Notes under the pieces: model-generated
What the model saw: the letters and a program-made list of their open reading frames with translations, nothing else
What the model was told of the DNA's origin: nothing
The model's database searches: none
Made by a program: the position numbers and the translations under genes
Shown: positions 1-7,722 of the stretch, in pieces
How positions within the stretch are numbered: position 1 is the stretch's first letter
Layout of the letters: each line of letters starts with the position of its first letter
Assembly: GCA_009773355.1 (NCBI GenBank)
Contig: WRPG01000059.1
Coordinates: 1 to 34,042 of the forward strand
From: Limisphaerales bacterium
GTDB taxonomy: Bacteria; Verrucomicrobiota; Verrucomicrobiia; Limisphaerales; SXTU01
Direction: 5' to 3'
Length of the DNA: 34,042 nt

Positions 1-95
1 GTCAGTTCCCGACCAAGGGCCAGTGCATTCATCCGCCCATGCTCGCTCACCCAATGGGACATTTACCGTCCCACCCACGTTTGTGAGATAGCTTC

Positions 96-147
96 TAGTA
101 ATTAGTCCAGACCGTCGGCTACGCTCGTTACTCAGCACTAATTACTA
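96..147. repeat. 11-bp inverted repeat upstream of the GT39 gene
   Basis: TAGTAATTAGT at 96-106 is the exact reverse complement of ACTAATTACTA at 137-147, with a 30-base spacer. It is an AT-rich island in GC-rich DNA and ends 13 bases before the GTG start of the glycosyltransferase. It could be a transcription-factor dyad or a small dispersed repeat; the sequence alone does not decide. Confidence 0.4.
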
Positions 148-160
148 ATCACTTTCCCCT

Positions 161-2026
161 GTGCCGCACGCCGACTCCGATCAACGCGCCCCGTGGTGGT
201 TCCTGCCGTTCGTCGCGCTGCTCTTCCTCGGCCTGCTCGGCACGCGCTCGCTCAACGAGCCGGACGAGGGCCGTTACGCCGAGATCGCCCGCGAGATGGT
301 CGAGACGGGCAACTGGCTCGTGCCGCGCATCTGGTATGTGCCGCACCTGGACAAGCCGCCGTTCACCTACTGGGCCGTCGCCGCGTCGCTCTCCGTCTTC
401 GGCGTGAACGAATGGGCCGTGCGCCTGCCTTTGGCGCTCGCGGGCCTCAGCGCGGCGTGGGCCACGTTCCTCCTCGTGCGCTCCGTCGCGGGCGCGGCGG
501 CGGGCCGCGCGGCGGTGCTGGTCTTCGGCACGTCCGCGCTGGCGTGGGTCATGGCGCGGATGCTCACCACGGACATCTTCCTCACGCAGTTCATCGCGTG
601 GGCGATCTACTTTTTCTGGCGAAGCTGGCGGAGTCTCGACGCGTTGGCGGAGCCTTCGGCGGTCAGCAGTCAGCCGTTGGCAACGCCCGTCGAGGGCGAA
701 CCTGACCCGGTGGGCGATGCGCGTGCGCTTGCCGCCCGCCGCAGCTTCGGCTGGCAGCTCGCGGCGTGGGCGGCGATGGCGGGCGGCTTCCTGACCAAGG
801 GACCGGTCGCGCTGGCAATTCCGCTGGTTTCATTTGGCGCGCTGCTGTGGTGGCGCCGGGGAATTTCTCCGGTGGCCAAGGCGGAGGACTACACGCTGAC
901 TCCGTTTGGCGCGGTGTTCTGGCACGGAACCCGGGCGCCCAACCCGCGTCTCAGCATCCTGCTGTTCGGCGCGCTCGCGGGAATTCCGCTGTTCGCCGCG
1001 CTGGCGCTGCCGTGGTTCTGGATGGTCTGGGAGACCGTGCCGCACTCGTTCGAGTTCATGGTCAAGGGCCAGATCGTCGGCCATGCGGTGCAGGCGGCGG
1101 CGAAGAACCGCGCGCAGCCGTTCTGGTTTTTCGTGCCGGTGCTGATCGCCGGCTTCCTGCCGTGGACGCTGCTGCTGGGCTGGCTCTGGCGGCGCGCGCA
1201 TTGGCGGTCACTGGATGCGCGGACACAGGAGGCGTGGCTGGTGTTGAGCGTGTGGGCGGGCTTCACCTTCGTGCTCTTCTCCATCAACAGCGCGAAGCTC
1301 ATGCACTATATTCTGCCCATGTTTCCCGCGCTGGCCGCGCTGGTGGCACTGCGGTGGCCGGGCTTCGGAGCGGCGGAGACGGGCGTCCCGCGCTGGGTCT
1401 GGCGCGCGCTGCCTGCCGGCGCGGTGCTGCCGTTGATCGCGTTTCCCGTCGCGGGCTGGTTTGTCTTCAAGGTTCAGGACCAGCTCTGGGTCAAGTTCAC
1501 GCCCTTCGCCGCCGCGCTGTTGCTGGTGGTGGTCGCGTTGGAGAGCCGCAAGTGGCCGGCGACGCTCTGCGTGCGGTGGGCGGGCGGACTGGCGGCCATC
1601 GCGCTCCTCGTCGTGGTCGCGCTCACGCCGCTGGTGGAGACGGAGCTGCGCAGCAACCAGACGCTCAAGCCGCTGGGCCTCGCCCTGAAGCGCGAGTTCC
1701 GCGACGGCGACCTCGTCATCATCCGCCACCGCATCCCGCAAGGGCTGCCCTTCTACGCGCATCCGGTCATCAGCGCGGCGCGGCGGCCTTACCTGTCCGG
1801 CCTGCCCGAGCACCGGATGCCGTTCGCGTTTCCCGGCAACCGCGAGCGCTTCGGCGACCGCGTGCTCAAGGACGACCACATCTATGGCAACCTCCTCGCC
1901 GGCCAGCAACGCGTGCTGGTGGTGGGGTTCAAAGGCTCGCTCACCAGTTCCCGCGCGCTCGCGCGGGGCAAGCCGCTCCGACTGCTCGCACAGGTGGGCG
2001 ACTGGGAGTTGTTCACGAACCGATAG
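161..2026 (+). CDS. ArnT-like family 39 membrane glycosyltransferase
   Basis: A 621-residue polytopic inner-membrane protein. GT39/ArnT/PMT-type enzymes move a sugar from a polyprenyl-phosphate donor to lipid A, protein or other acceptors on the periplasmic face. The N-terminal first-loop signature is clear: NEPDEGRYAEIAREM at residues 32-46, then LDKPPFTYW at 63-71, and LTTDIFL after the next membrane helices. Roughly ten to twelve hydrophobic segments follow, and the C-terminal 120 residues are less hydrophobic, as in ArnT relatives. The start is GTG at 161, because the next in-frame ATG (298) lies inside the catalytic loop and would remove the DE motif. No Shine-Dalgarno is visible. Acceptor and sugar cannot be read from sequence, and there are no aminoarabinose genes nearby, so the symbol arnT is not justified. 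Confidence 0.85.
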   Translation: MPHADSDQRAPWWFLPFVALLFLGLLGTRSLNEPDEGRYAEIAREMVETGNWLVPRIWYVPHLDKPPFTYWAVAASLSVFGVNEWAVRLPLALAGLSAAWATFLLVRSVAGAAAGRAAVLVFGTSALAWVMARMLTTDIFLTQFIAWAIYFFWRSWRSLDALAEPSAVSSQPLATPVEGEPDPVGDARALAARRSFGWQLAAWAAMAGGFLTKGPVALAIPLVSFGALLWWRRGISPVAKAEDYTLTPFGAVFWHGTRAPNPRLSILLFGALAGIPLFAALALPWFWMVWETVPHSFEFMVKGQIVGHAVQAAAKNRAQPFWFFVPVLIAGFLPWTLLLGWLWRRAHWRSLDARTQEAWLVLSVWAGFTFVLFSINSAKLMHYILPMFPALAALVALRWPGFGAAETGVPRWVWRALPAGAVLPLIAFPVAGWFVFKVQDQLWVKFTPFAAALLLVVVALESRKWPATLCVRWAGGLAAIALLVVVALTPLVETELRSNQTLKPLGLALKREFRDGDLVIIRHRIPQGLPFYAHPVISAARRPYLSGLPEHRMPFAFPGNRERFGDRVLKDDHIYGNLLAGQQRVLVVGFKGSLTSSRALARGKPLRLLAQVGDWELFTNR

Positions 2027-2030
2027 AACG

Positions 2031-2156
2031 CCGTGGCGGGGACACTCTTGTCCCCCATTTACGGCGCACCGCCATTGGGGTCGCGGGGGGCTTTCCTGAT
2101 GGCCGGCGTGCCGATGCTATTCCCTCCAAGGGGACAAGAGTGTCCCCGCTACGCGG
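2031..2156. repeat. Paired REP-type palindrome (family B)
   Basis: GGGGACACTCTTGTCCCC at 2038-2055 is repeated as its exact reverse complement at 2130-2147. Each arm folds alone (GGGGACA/TGTCCCC with a CTCT loop). The right arm, read on the minus strand, is preceded by GTAGC and the left arm by GTGGC. A GTAG foot before a hairpin is the hallmark of REP sequences mobilised by TnpA-REP (RAYT) transposases. The pair lies in the 205-base gap between the glycosyltransferase and the permease, and shares only the foot and layout with the island repeats. Confidence 0.75.
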
Positions 2157-2231
2157 TGGCTGCACTCCCGTCTCGACACGCACACGTATCATCGGAACAC
2201 TCCGCGCGACGCCCGTTTCGCTCACACAGTT

Positions 2232-3677
2232 ATGGACCCGCTCTGGATTTTCCTGCTTGGCATGGTCGTGGTGCTCGGCGGCATTCTCGCCCTGCGCCTG
2301 CACGCGTTTCTCGCGCTCGTGCTCGGCGCGCTCGTCGTGGCCGCGCTCACTCCGGCGGAGGCCATCGTCAAGCACGGCCTCAGCAAGAAGCTTTCCCCCG
2401 AGGCTGCCCAAGCCGTGGCGGACCAGCCGGTCATCAAGCGCGTCACGCTGCAATTCGGCGCCACGGTCGGGGGCATCGGCGTGCTGATCGCCTTCGCGTC
2501 CATCGTGGGCAAGTGCCTGCTGGACAGCGGCGGCGCGGACCGCATCGTGCGCTCGACCTTGCGCGTGCTGGGGGAGCACCGCGCACCGCTGGCCTTCCTC
2601 GCCAGCGGCTTCCTGCTGGGCATCCCGGTGTTCTTCGAGACGGTGTTCCTGCTGATGATTCCGCTCGGCAAGGCGACGCGGCTGCGCACGGGGCGCGATT
2701 ACACGCTCTATGTCCTGTGCATCATCGCGGGCGCGACGATGACGCACTCGCTCGTGCCGCCGACGCCGGGTCCGCTTTTCGTAGCGAAGGCGCTGAACGT
2801 GGACCTGGGCGTGATGATCCTCGCCGGCTGCGTGGTGGGCGCGATCACCGCCGGCGCGGGCAAGCTCTACGCGCATTGGATCAGCCGCCGACTGGACATT
2901 CCGCTGCGCGACACGGTCAAGACCTCGCTGGCCGACATCGAGGCGCTGTTGCAGCGCGATGAGAAACAACTGCCGCCGTTCTGGCTGGCAGCGATGCCCA
3001 TCGTCCTGCCGGTCCTCCTCATCAGCGCGGCCACGCCGCTGGACGCGAAGGGCGGCGCGGAACTTTATGCGAAATGGTTCGCGGCGTGTCCGTGGGTGAT
3101 TGACGTGATCCGCGTGGTGGGCGACTCGACTATTGCGCTGGGCATCGCGGCGCTCATCGCGCTGGGCACCGTGTTGTGGCAGGGCAAGCAGAAGACCGGC
3201 GAGGTGATGGACAAGGGCGTGGGCATCGCGCTCGAGGAGGCCGGGCTGATCATCCTCATCATCGCGGCGGGCGGGGCGTTTGGTGGCGTGCTCCAGCAGA
3301 CCGGCATCGGCGCACGGCTCCAGGAATTATCGGCGACCTACAGCATCGGCATTCTGCCGCTGGCGTGGGCGGTGACGGCGGTCGTGCGCGTGGCGCAAGG
3401 CTCCGCCACGGTGGCGATGGTCACGGCGGTGGGGATGCTGGGCGGCATGGCCAGGCCGGAGCTGCTGGGCTTCCATCCCGTGTGGGTGGCGGTCGCCATC
3501 GGCTGCGGCTCGAAGCTGGGGCCGTGGATGAACGACAGCGGCTTCTGGGTGATCTGCAAGATGAGCGGCTTCACCGAGCGGGAGTGCCTCAGCACGTTCA
3601 CCGTGATGTTGAGCCTCATGGGCGTGGTCGGCCTCGGCGTGGTGATGCTGCTGGCGAAGCTGTTCCCGCTGGTGTGA
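2232..3677 (+). CDS. GntP-family organic-acid/sugar-acid:H+ symporter
   Basis: A 481-residue inner-membrane permease of the gluconate:H+ symporter (GntP) family, whose members import gluconate, related sugar acids, or serine and glycerate. Diagnostic segments are the N-terminal WIFLLGMVVVLGGILALRL helix, the GIPVFFETVFLLMIPL stretch near residues 135-150, THSLVPPTPGPLFVAKALN near 173-191, and the late SGFWVICKMSGFT segment. The length is normal for the family (about 440-480). The start is ATG at 2232, with the family-B palindrome just upstream and no good Shine-Dalgarno. It converges with the PPIase gene. Substrate cannot be assigned: no sugar-acid dehydratase or kinase lies beside it. Confidence 0.9.
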   Translation: MDPLWIFLLGMVVVLGGILALRLHAFLALVLGALVVAALTPAEAIVKHGLSKKLSPEAAQAVADQPVIKRVTLQFGATVGGIGVLIAFASIVGKCLLDSGGADRIVRSTLRVLGEHRAPLAFLASGFLLGIPVFFETVFLLMIPLGKATRLRTGRDYTLYVLCIIAGATMTHSLVPPTPGPLFVAKALNVDLGVMILAGCVVGAITAGAGKLYAHWISRRLDIPLRDTVKTSLADIEALLQRDEKQLPPFWLAAMPIVLPVLLISAATPLDAKGGAELYAKWFAACPWVIDVIRVVGDSTIALGIAALIALGTVLWQGKQKTGEVMDKGVGIALEEAGLIILIIAAGGAFGGVLQQTGIGARLQELSATYSIGILPLAWAVTAVVRVAQGSATVAMVTAVGMLGGMARPELLGFHPVWVAVAIGCGSKLGPWMNDSGFWVICKMSGFTERECLSTFTVMLSLMGVVGLGVVMLLAKLFPLV

Positions 3678-3700
3678 GGACGGGAGGCGAAGTCCCGTCC
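3678..3700. terminator. Hairpin between convergent genes
   Basis: GGACGGGA at 3678-3685 and TCCCGTCC at 3693-3700 form a perfect 8-bp stem with a 7-base loop. The hairpin fills the gap between the stop codons of the convergent permease and PPIase genes. No T-run follows on either strand, so a bidirectional transcription stop is inferred from position and stem strength only. Confidence 0.5.
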
Positions 3701-3703
3701 CGC

Positions 3704-4669
3704 TCAGAAGTAGCGGACGAACGACTTCTTCTTCAGCCGCTCGACGTATTTCTTTTGCAGCCGGGCGCGCTCCTGATTCAGCAGCGTCTTCTCGATCTCA
3801 TCACGCACTTCGACCAACGGGCGGATCTGCGCGGCCTTCACCTCCTCGACCTGCAGCAGGAAACAGGCGTCGGGCAGGTCAATCACCCCGGTGCGCTGGC
3901 CGGGCTTGAGGTTCGCCGTGGCGTCGGCGAATTCCTTGCGCAGCACGGAGCGGTTGACCCAGCCCAGATCGCCGCCCTCGCGCTTTTGGGAGCCGTCGGA
4001 ATAGATTTCCGCCATCTCCGTGAACTTCACGCCCGCCGCGAGCTTGGTCTCGATCTCCCTGGCCCGCTGCCGCACGGCCGCCGGGTCGCCCCCGTCCCGC
4101 TTGCGCAGCTCGATCATGCGGAGCCGCACCTGGTCCGGCAGCTTGAATTCGTCCTGGTGCGCCTGGTAGTAGGTTTCGATCTTGAAGGGCGAGATGATGA
4201 CCGCCGAGGAGACGTTTTTGAGGTTCATCTGCTCGACGATGAACTGGTCGCGGATGTCCGTGCGGAACTGTTCGTAGGTCATGTTCTGCGCCTCCAGCGT
4301 CTTGATGAGCTTCACGCGGTCGCCATACCGCTCGCGGATGCGCTCCTGCACGAAGTCCTCGATGATGCTTTCCGGGAAGCTGTAGCCGGCGGCCTTGAAG
4401 TCGTTGAGTGTGAGCTGGCGCTCGACAAGCTGGTTGAGGCCGTCCTTGTAGATCTCCATCGCCCGCTCGTTGTAGGACTGGCGGGTGATGCCCGGCTGGC
4501 GCTCCAGCGCGATGATGGCCGGCTCGATGAACTGCCGCGCCTCCTTCTCGGTGATGACGGTCTCGTCCACAATGGCGACGATGCCATTGACCAGCTCGGG
4601 CGCGGCCCCGGCACACGGGCGCAGGCCCGCCAGCAGGAGTGCAAGAAAGACCAGACGCTTCATGTCCAT
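3704..4669 (-). CDS. SurA/PpiC-type periplasmic peptidyl-prolyl isomerase
   Basis: About 321 residues with an N-terminal signal peptide (KRLVFLALLLAGLRPCAGA). It has a SurA-like N-terminal chaperone region (GIVAIVDETVITEKEA, a run of amphipathic helices and the conserved VERQLTLNDFKAAGY segment) and one parvulin domain (FTEMAEIYSDGS, then GGDLGWVNRSVLRKEF, then PGQRTGVI). The family helps outer-membrane proteins fold in the periplasm. E. coli SurA has two parvulin domains; this protein has one. The open frame runs further upstream to 4816, but that would add non-signal residues and overlap the tRNA, so the ATG at 4669 (or 4663) is chosen. There is no Shine-Dalgarno; a promoter-like pair lies immediately upstream. 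Confidence 0.85.
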   Translation of the reverse strand: MDMKRLVFLALLLAGLRPCAGAAPELVNGIVAIVDETVITEKEARQFIEPAIIALERQPGITRQSYNERAMEIYKDGLNQLVERQLTLNDFKAAGYSFPESIIEDFVQERIRERYGDRVKLIKTLEAQNMTYEQFRTDIRDQFIVEQMNLKNVSSAVIISPFKIETYYQAHQDEFKLPDQVRLRMIELRKRDGGDPAAVRQRAREIETKLAAGVKFTEMAEIYSDGSQKREGGDLGWVNRSVLRKEFADATANLKPGQRTGVIDLPDACFLLQVEEVKAAQIRPLVEVRDEIEKTLLNQERARLQKKYVERLKKKSFVRYF

Positions 4670-4677
4670 GGCGCGGG

Positions 4678-4705
4678 AGGATAGGCGGCAAGCGGGTCTG
4701 GTCAA
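4678..4705 (-). promoter_or_regulatory. Sigma70-like promoter of the PPIase gene
   Basis: Read on the minus strand, TTGACC (4705-4700) and TATCCT (4683-4678) are 16 bases apart. They match five of six and four of six consensus bases. Transcription would begin near 4671, almost at the ATG at 4669, giving a leaderless or nearly leaderless mRNA. That agrees with the lack of a Shine-Dalgarno. Confidence 0.4.
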
Positions 4706-4732
4706 GAGCCGCGCGTGCGGAAAAATCGAGGG

Positions 4733-4761
4733 TTGCCGCCGCAGGCTCGCTTTGGTAGCAA
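4733..4761 (+). promoter_or_regulatory. Weak promoter-like pair before tRNA-Gly
   Basis: TTGCCG at 4733-4738 and TAGCAA at 4756-4761 are 17 bases apart and end 18 bases before the tRNA. Spacing and position fit a tRNA promoter, but the -10 match is poor, so this is only suggestive. Confidence 0.25.
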
Positions 4762-4779
4762 CAACTGCGTCAGCCCGGT

Positions 4780-4853
4780 GCGGGTGTGGTTCAATGGTAG
4801 AATGTGGGCTTCCCAAGCCTGAGACGAGGGTTCGATTCCCTTCACCCGCTCCA
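4780..4853 (+). tRNA. tRNA-Gly (anticodon CCC)
   Basis: A full cloverleaf can be folded. The acceptor stem is GCGGGTG (4780-4786) with CACCCGC (4843-4849). The D stem is GTTC/GAAT. The anticodon stem 4805-4809/4817-4821 has two G-U pairs, and its loop TTCCCAA gives anticodon CCC at 4812-4814. The T stem GAGGG/CCCTT carries loop TTCGATT. The discriminator is T at 4850 and CCA is encoded at 4851-4853. This tRNA reads GGG codons. Its 3' end doubles as the left copy of the island attachment repeat, so integration kept the tRNA whole. Confidence 0.93.
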
Positions 4854-4859
4854 CTTCAA
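4824..4859 (+). repeat. Left attachment-site repeat (attL) at the tRNA 3' end
   Basis: A 36-base sequence running from the tRNA variable loop through the T arm, acceptor stem and CCA into CACTTCAA. It recurs without mismatch at 26630-26665. The bases on either side (G/C here, A/A there) differ, so the match ends exactly at these limits. This is the usual core position for tyrosine-recombinase integration into tRNA genes. Confidence 0.85.
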
Positions 4860-5124
4860 CAAATCCCCAATAAAACAAAGGAAACCGAAGTGTTTCGACA
4901 ACCTCGTTTTTGGAAAGTAAGAATACAAGTAAGAATGTTTTCTTTCCCGTCCTGACTTTTGACCTCAACTGTAACCAACCGTGTGAAACAGCCACAGCAG
5001 GCCCGAAAACATTGACCTTGCCGAAGCCGGTCGATATTGGCGTCGCTGGAGCATGCGAAATTGACGGACTCGACGGGGGGTGTTTGAAGGACGGGTTGGA
5101 GGCGAAAATCTGCGCGAGGGAAGT

Positions 5125-5340
5125 TGATCGATCGACGCTGATGAACTTCGCTTTCCGGCTGAGTGCGAAGATGAGGAACTGCTCCCGGTGCCGCCAGATA
5201 ATGCGGATGAGCGACCCGGAGCGGAGGAAGTTGACCTCCACCTCGTTGTGTCGGCCGGGCCGCGCCATCGGCGTGGGCATCCACAGCTCGCAGATGAAGC
5301 CATAAGGCTCGAAGTCCCGGCGGCTCGCGTCGAATTGCCA
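5125..5340 (-). pseudogene. Remnant of an AraC-family regulator N-terminus
   Basis: Translation of the minus strand gives FEPYGFICELWMPTPMARP, then GRHNEVEVNFLRSGSL. It lines up with the N-terminus of the intact AraC regulator at 13014 (FEPYGFTCQRWTPVPMKRP, then DRHNEIELNLLKRGSL). After GSL the match is lost in this frame; the nucleotides suggest a one-base shift at the GGCGGCA stretch near 5200. No sensor remainder or HTH domain follows. The rest of the 563-base gap 4854-5416 holds no gene I can support. The fragment points away from the isomerase gene, as a divergent regulator of the sugar operon would, and may be what is left of one. Confidence 0.7.
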
Positions 5341-5416
5341 AGTCTTAGAATACCGTGACTTTTTGCTGTCCCTGAAGGGAGAACATTTGCGAGTCTGACA
5401 GCACACTCCTTCCACA

Positions 5417-6847
5417 ATGCCGACTGACCTCGCTCTAAAACCGCCCACGCTCGCCGTCCTCTACGGCAACCGCGATTTCTTCCCCGACATCCTCGTCGCC
5501 GAGGCGCGCAAGGACATTGCCGCGCTGTTCGCGAAGCTCGGCATCAAGGCCGTGCAGCTCGGCGAAACCGCCACCAAGCTCGGCGGCGTCGAGACGCACG
5601 CGGACGCGCGCAAGTGCGCCGACCTCTTCCGCCGCCACGCCGATGAGATTGACGGCGTGCTCGTCTGCCTGCCCAACTTCGGCGACGAAAAGGGCGTCGC
5701 CGACACGCTCAAGCTCGCGCGCCTCAACAAGCCCGTGCTCATCCAGGGCTACCCCGACGACCTCGCGCAGCTCTCGCCCGCGCGCCGCCGCGACGCCTTC
5801 TGCGGAAAAATCTCCGTGTGCAACAACCTCGTGCAGGCGGGCATTCCCTTCTCGCTCACGGAACGCCACGTCTGCCGCCCGGATTCCGCGACCTTCCTCG
5901 CCGACCTGCAAAAGTTCCTCGGCGTCTGCCGCGTGGTGAACGGCCTGCGCGGCGTCCGCCTCGGCGCGGTCGGCGCGCGCCCCGGTGCCTTCAACACCGT
6001 GCGTTACTCGGAGAAAATCCTCGAACGCCACGGCATCAGCGTCACCACCGTGGACCTGTCCGAAATCATCGGCGCCGCCAACAAATTGGTCCCCTCCGAC
6101 CCATCCGTCGCAGCCAAGCTCGCCGAAATCCACAGCTACGCTCCCGCCCCCGGCGTGCCCGCCGACAAGCTCCTTCAGATGGCCCGGATGGGCGTCGCCC
6201 TCGAAACGTGGGTCGAGGCCAACGCACTCGACGCCACCGCCATCCAGTGCTGGACCAGCGTCCAGCAGAACTTCGGCTGCAACGTCTGCACGCTCATGAG
6301 CATGATGAGCGAGAAGTTCATGCCCAGCGCCTGCGAGGTGGACGTGACCGGCGTGCTCACGATGTATGCGATGCAGCTCGCCAGCACCACGCCCGCCGCA
6401 CTCGTGGACTGGAACAACAACTACGCCGACGACGAGGACAAGTGCGTCCTCTTCCACTGCGGCAACTGGGCGAAGAGCTTTCTGCCCGACATCAAAATCG
6501 CCAACGCGCCCATCCTCGGCAGCATCCTCGGCGTCGAGAACACCTACGGCGCGCTCGAAGGCCGCACGCCCGCCGGCCCGCTGACCTTCGGCCGCGTCAC
6601 CACCGCCGACACCGAAGGCCGCATCCGCGCCTACGTCGGCGAAGGCGAGTTGACCAACGACCCGCTCGACACCTTCGGCAACCGCGCCGTCGCGAAGATT
6701 CCGCGCCTGCCCTCGCTCATGCAGCACGTCTGCCGCAACGGCTTCGAGCACCACGTCGTCATGACCGTCTCCCATAGCGCCGCGATTCTGGAAGAAGCCT
6801 TCCGCACCTACCTCGGCTGGGAAGTCCACCATCATCCGTCGCATTAG
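5417..6847 (+). CDS. L-fucose/L-arabinose isomerase family protein
   Basis: 476 residues, cytoplasmic, with no signal peptide. It belongs to the FucI/AraA-type ketol-isomerase superfamily, which interconverts aldoses and ketoses at a divalent-metal site. The N-terminal Rossmann-like half contains DGVLVCLPNFGDEKGVADT and VLIQGYPDDL. The middle has SCE-like and cysteine-rich segments (NFGCNVCTLMSMMSE, SACEVDVTGVLTMYAM), which carry family acidic metal ligands (E and D). The C-terminal beta-barrel half ends in GFEHHVVMTVSHSAAIL, with the closing His/Trp cluster. It is the first gene of the operon; four bases separate it from the transketolase N-half. The substrate is not proven: fucose, arabinose and other pentoses are handled by relatives. 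Context suggests apiose to apulose (inference). Confidence 0.8.
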   Translation: MPTDLALKPPTLAVLYGNRDFFPDILVAEARKDIAALFAKLGIKAVQLGETATKLGGVETHADARKCADLFRRHADEIDGVLVCLPNFGDEKGVADTLKLARLNKPVLIQGYPDDLAQLSPARRRDAFCGKISVCNNLVQAGIPFSLTERHVCRPDSATFLADLQKFLGVCRVVNGLRGVRLGAVGARPGAFNTVRYSEKILERHGISVTTVDLSEIIGAANKLVPSDPSVAAKLAEIHSYAPAPGVPADKLLQMARMGVALETWVEANALDATAIQCWTSVQQNFGCNVCTLMSMMSEKFMPSACEVDVTGVLTMYAMQLASTTPAALVDWNNNYADDEDKCVLFHCGNWAKSFLPDIKIANAPILGSILGVENTYGALEGRTPAGPLTFGRVTTADTEGRIRAYVGEGELTNDPLDTFGNRAVAKIPRLPSLMQHVCRNGFEHHVVMTVSHSAAILEEAFRTYLGWEVHHHPSH

Positions 6848-6851
6848 CCCC

Positions 6852-7694
6852 ATGCGTCCCATTCCCATCACTGACCACGAACTCGCGCAAAAAGCCGCCG
6901 CGCTCCGCCAGCGGATGCTCCGGCTCATCGTGCAAGCCGGCGCGGGCCACACCGGCGGCGGCCTCTCCTGCCTGGACATCCTCAACGTCCTCTACAACCG
7001 CGTCCTCCGCGTCTCACCCGAGACTTTCACTGACCCGCACCGCGACCGTTACGTGCAGAGCAAAGGCCACTGCGTCGAGGCCCTCTACGTCGTGCTCGCC
7101 GACCGCGGCTTTTTCCCCGACGCCGACCTCGACACCGTCTGCCGCTACCAAAGCCGCTACGTCGGCCATCCCACGCGGAAAATTCCCGGCATCGAGATGA
7201 ACACCGGCGCGCTCGGCCACGGCCTGCCCATTTGCCTCGGCATGGCGCTCGCGGGAAAAATGGATGCCGCGCCCTTCCGCGTCTTCACCCTGCTCGGCGA
7301 CGGCGAACTCGCCGAAGGCTCGAACTGGGAAGCCGCCATGGCCGCCGCGCACCACCGCCTCGACAACCTCGTCGCCATCCTCGACCACAACACCCTGCAA
7401 ATCACCGGCCACACCCGCGACGTGATGAGCAACGAGCCGCTCGACGAAAAGTGGCGCGCGTTCGGCTGGGAAGTCCGCACTATCAACGGTCACGACTACG
7501 CCGAACTCACCCGCGCCCTCACCGAGCCACCGCCCGCCGGTAAGCCGCTCTTCATCATTGCCAACACCGTGAAAGGCAAAGGTGTCAGCTTCATGGAGAA
7601 CGTCGGCAAGTGGCACCACGGCGTCCCCAGCGAAGCAGAGTTAGCCGCCGCCCTCGCCGAACTCGACGCCACCATCCACCGCTTCAGCACATAA
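6852..7694 (+). CDS. Transketolase, N-terminal (TPP-binding) subunit
   Basis: 280 residues equal to the first half of a normal transketolase, ending naturally with TAA. The thiamine-diphosphate motif runs from GDGELAEGSNWEAAM (149-163) to DNLVAILDHN (171-180). Earlier conserved parts are GHTGGGLS (32-39), the SKGH segment (70-73) and the GALGHGLPICLGMA segment (119-132). Split transketolases work as an alpha2beta2 complex with the C-terminal subunit, here encoded next. Such pairs are typical of dedicated catabolic operons, including apulose-4-phosphate transketolase (EC 2.2.1.13, subunits A/B) and the sulfoquinovose transketolase pathway. The gene starts at ATG 6852, four bases after the isomerase stop, in a CCCAT-rich stretch. 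Substrate is inferred from context only. Confidence 0.9.
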   Translation: MRPIPITDHELAQKAAALRQRMLRLIVQAGAGHTGGGLSCLDILNVLYNRVLRVSPETFTDPHRDRYVQSKGHCVEALYVVLADRGFFPDADLDTVCRYQSRYVGHPTRKIPGIEMNTGALGHGLPICLGMALAGKMDAAPFRVFTLLGDGELAEGSNWEAAMAAAHHRLDNLVAILDHNTLQITGHTRDVMSNEPLDEKWRAFGWEVRTINGHDYAELTRALTEPPPAGKPLFIIANTVKGKGVSFMENVGKWHHGVPSEAELAAALAELDATIHRFST

Positions 7695-7722
7695 TTCCCA
7701 TGCGCCCCATCCGTCCCATCCC

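Noticed and set aside
161-2026. Naming the GT39 protein ArnT
   Set aside because: Only the general family signature is visible; no lipid A aminoarabinose genes are nearby to justify that specific role.
766-2487. Long plus-strand open frame overlapping the glycosyltransferase and permease
   Set aside because: Arg/Ala/Gly-rich translation without motifs; it is a shadow of high-GC codons in the real GT39 frame and crosses two genuine genes.
3176-4684. Long plus-strand frame antisense to the PPIase gene
   Set aside because: The opposite strand encodes a protein with a signal peptide and a parvulin domain; the antisense translation has no family features.
4910-5305. Plus-strand frame of 131 codons upstream of the isomerase
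   Set aside because: The minus strand here carries the AraC-like fragment, and the plus-strand translation shows no recognisable domain or leader.
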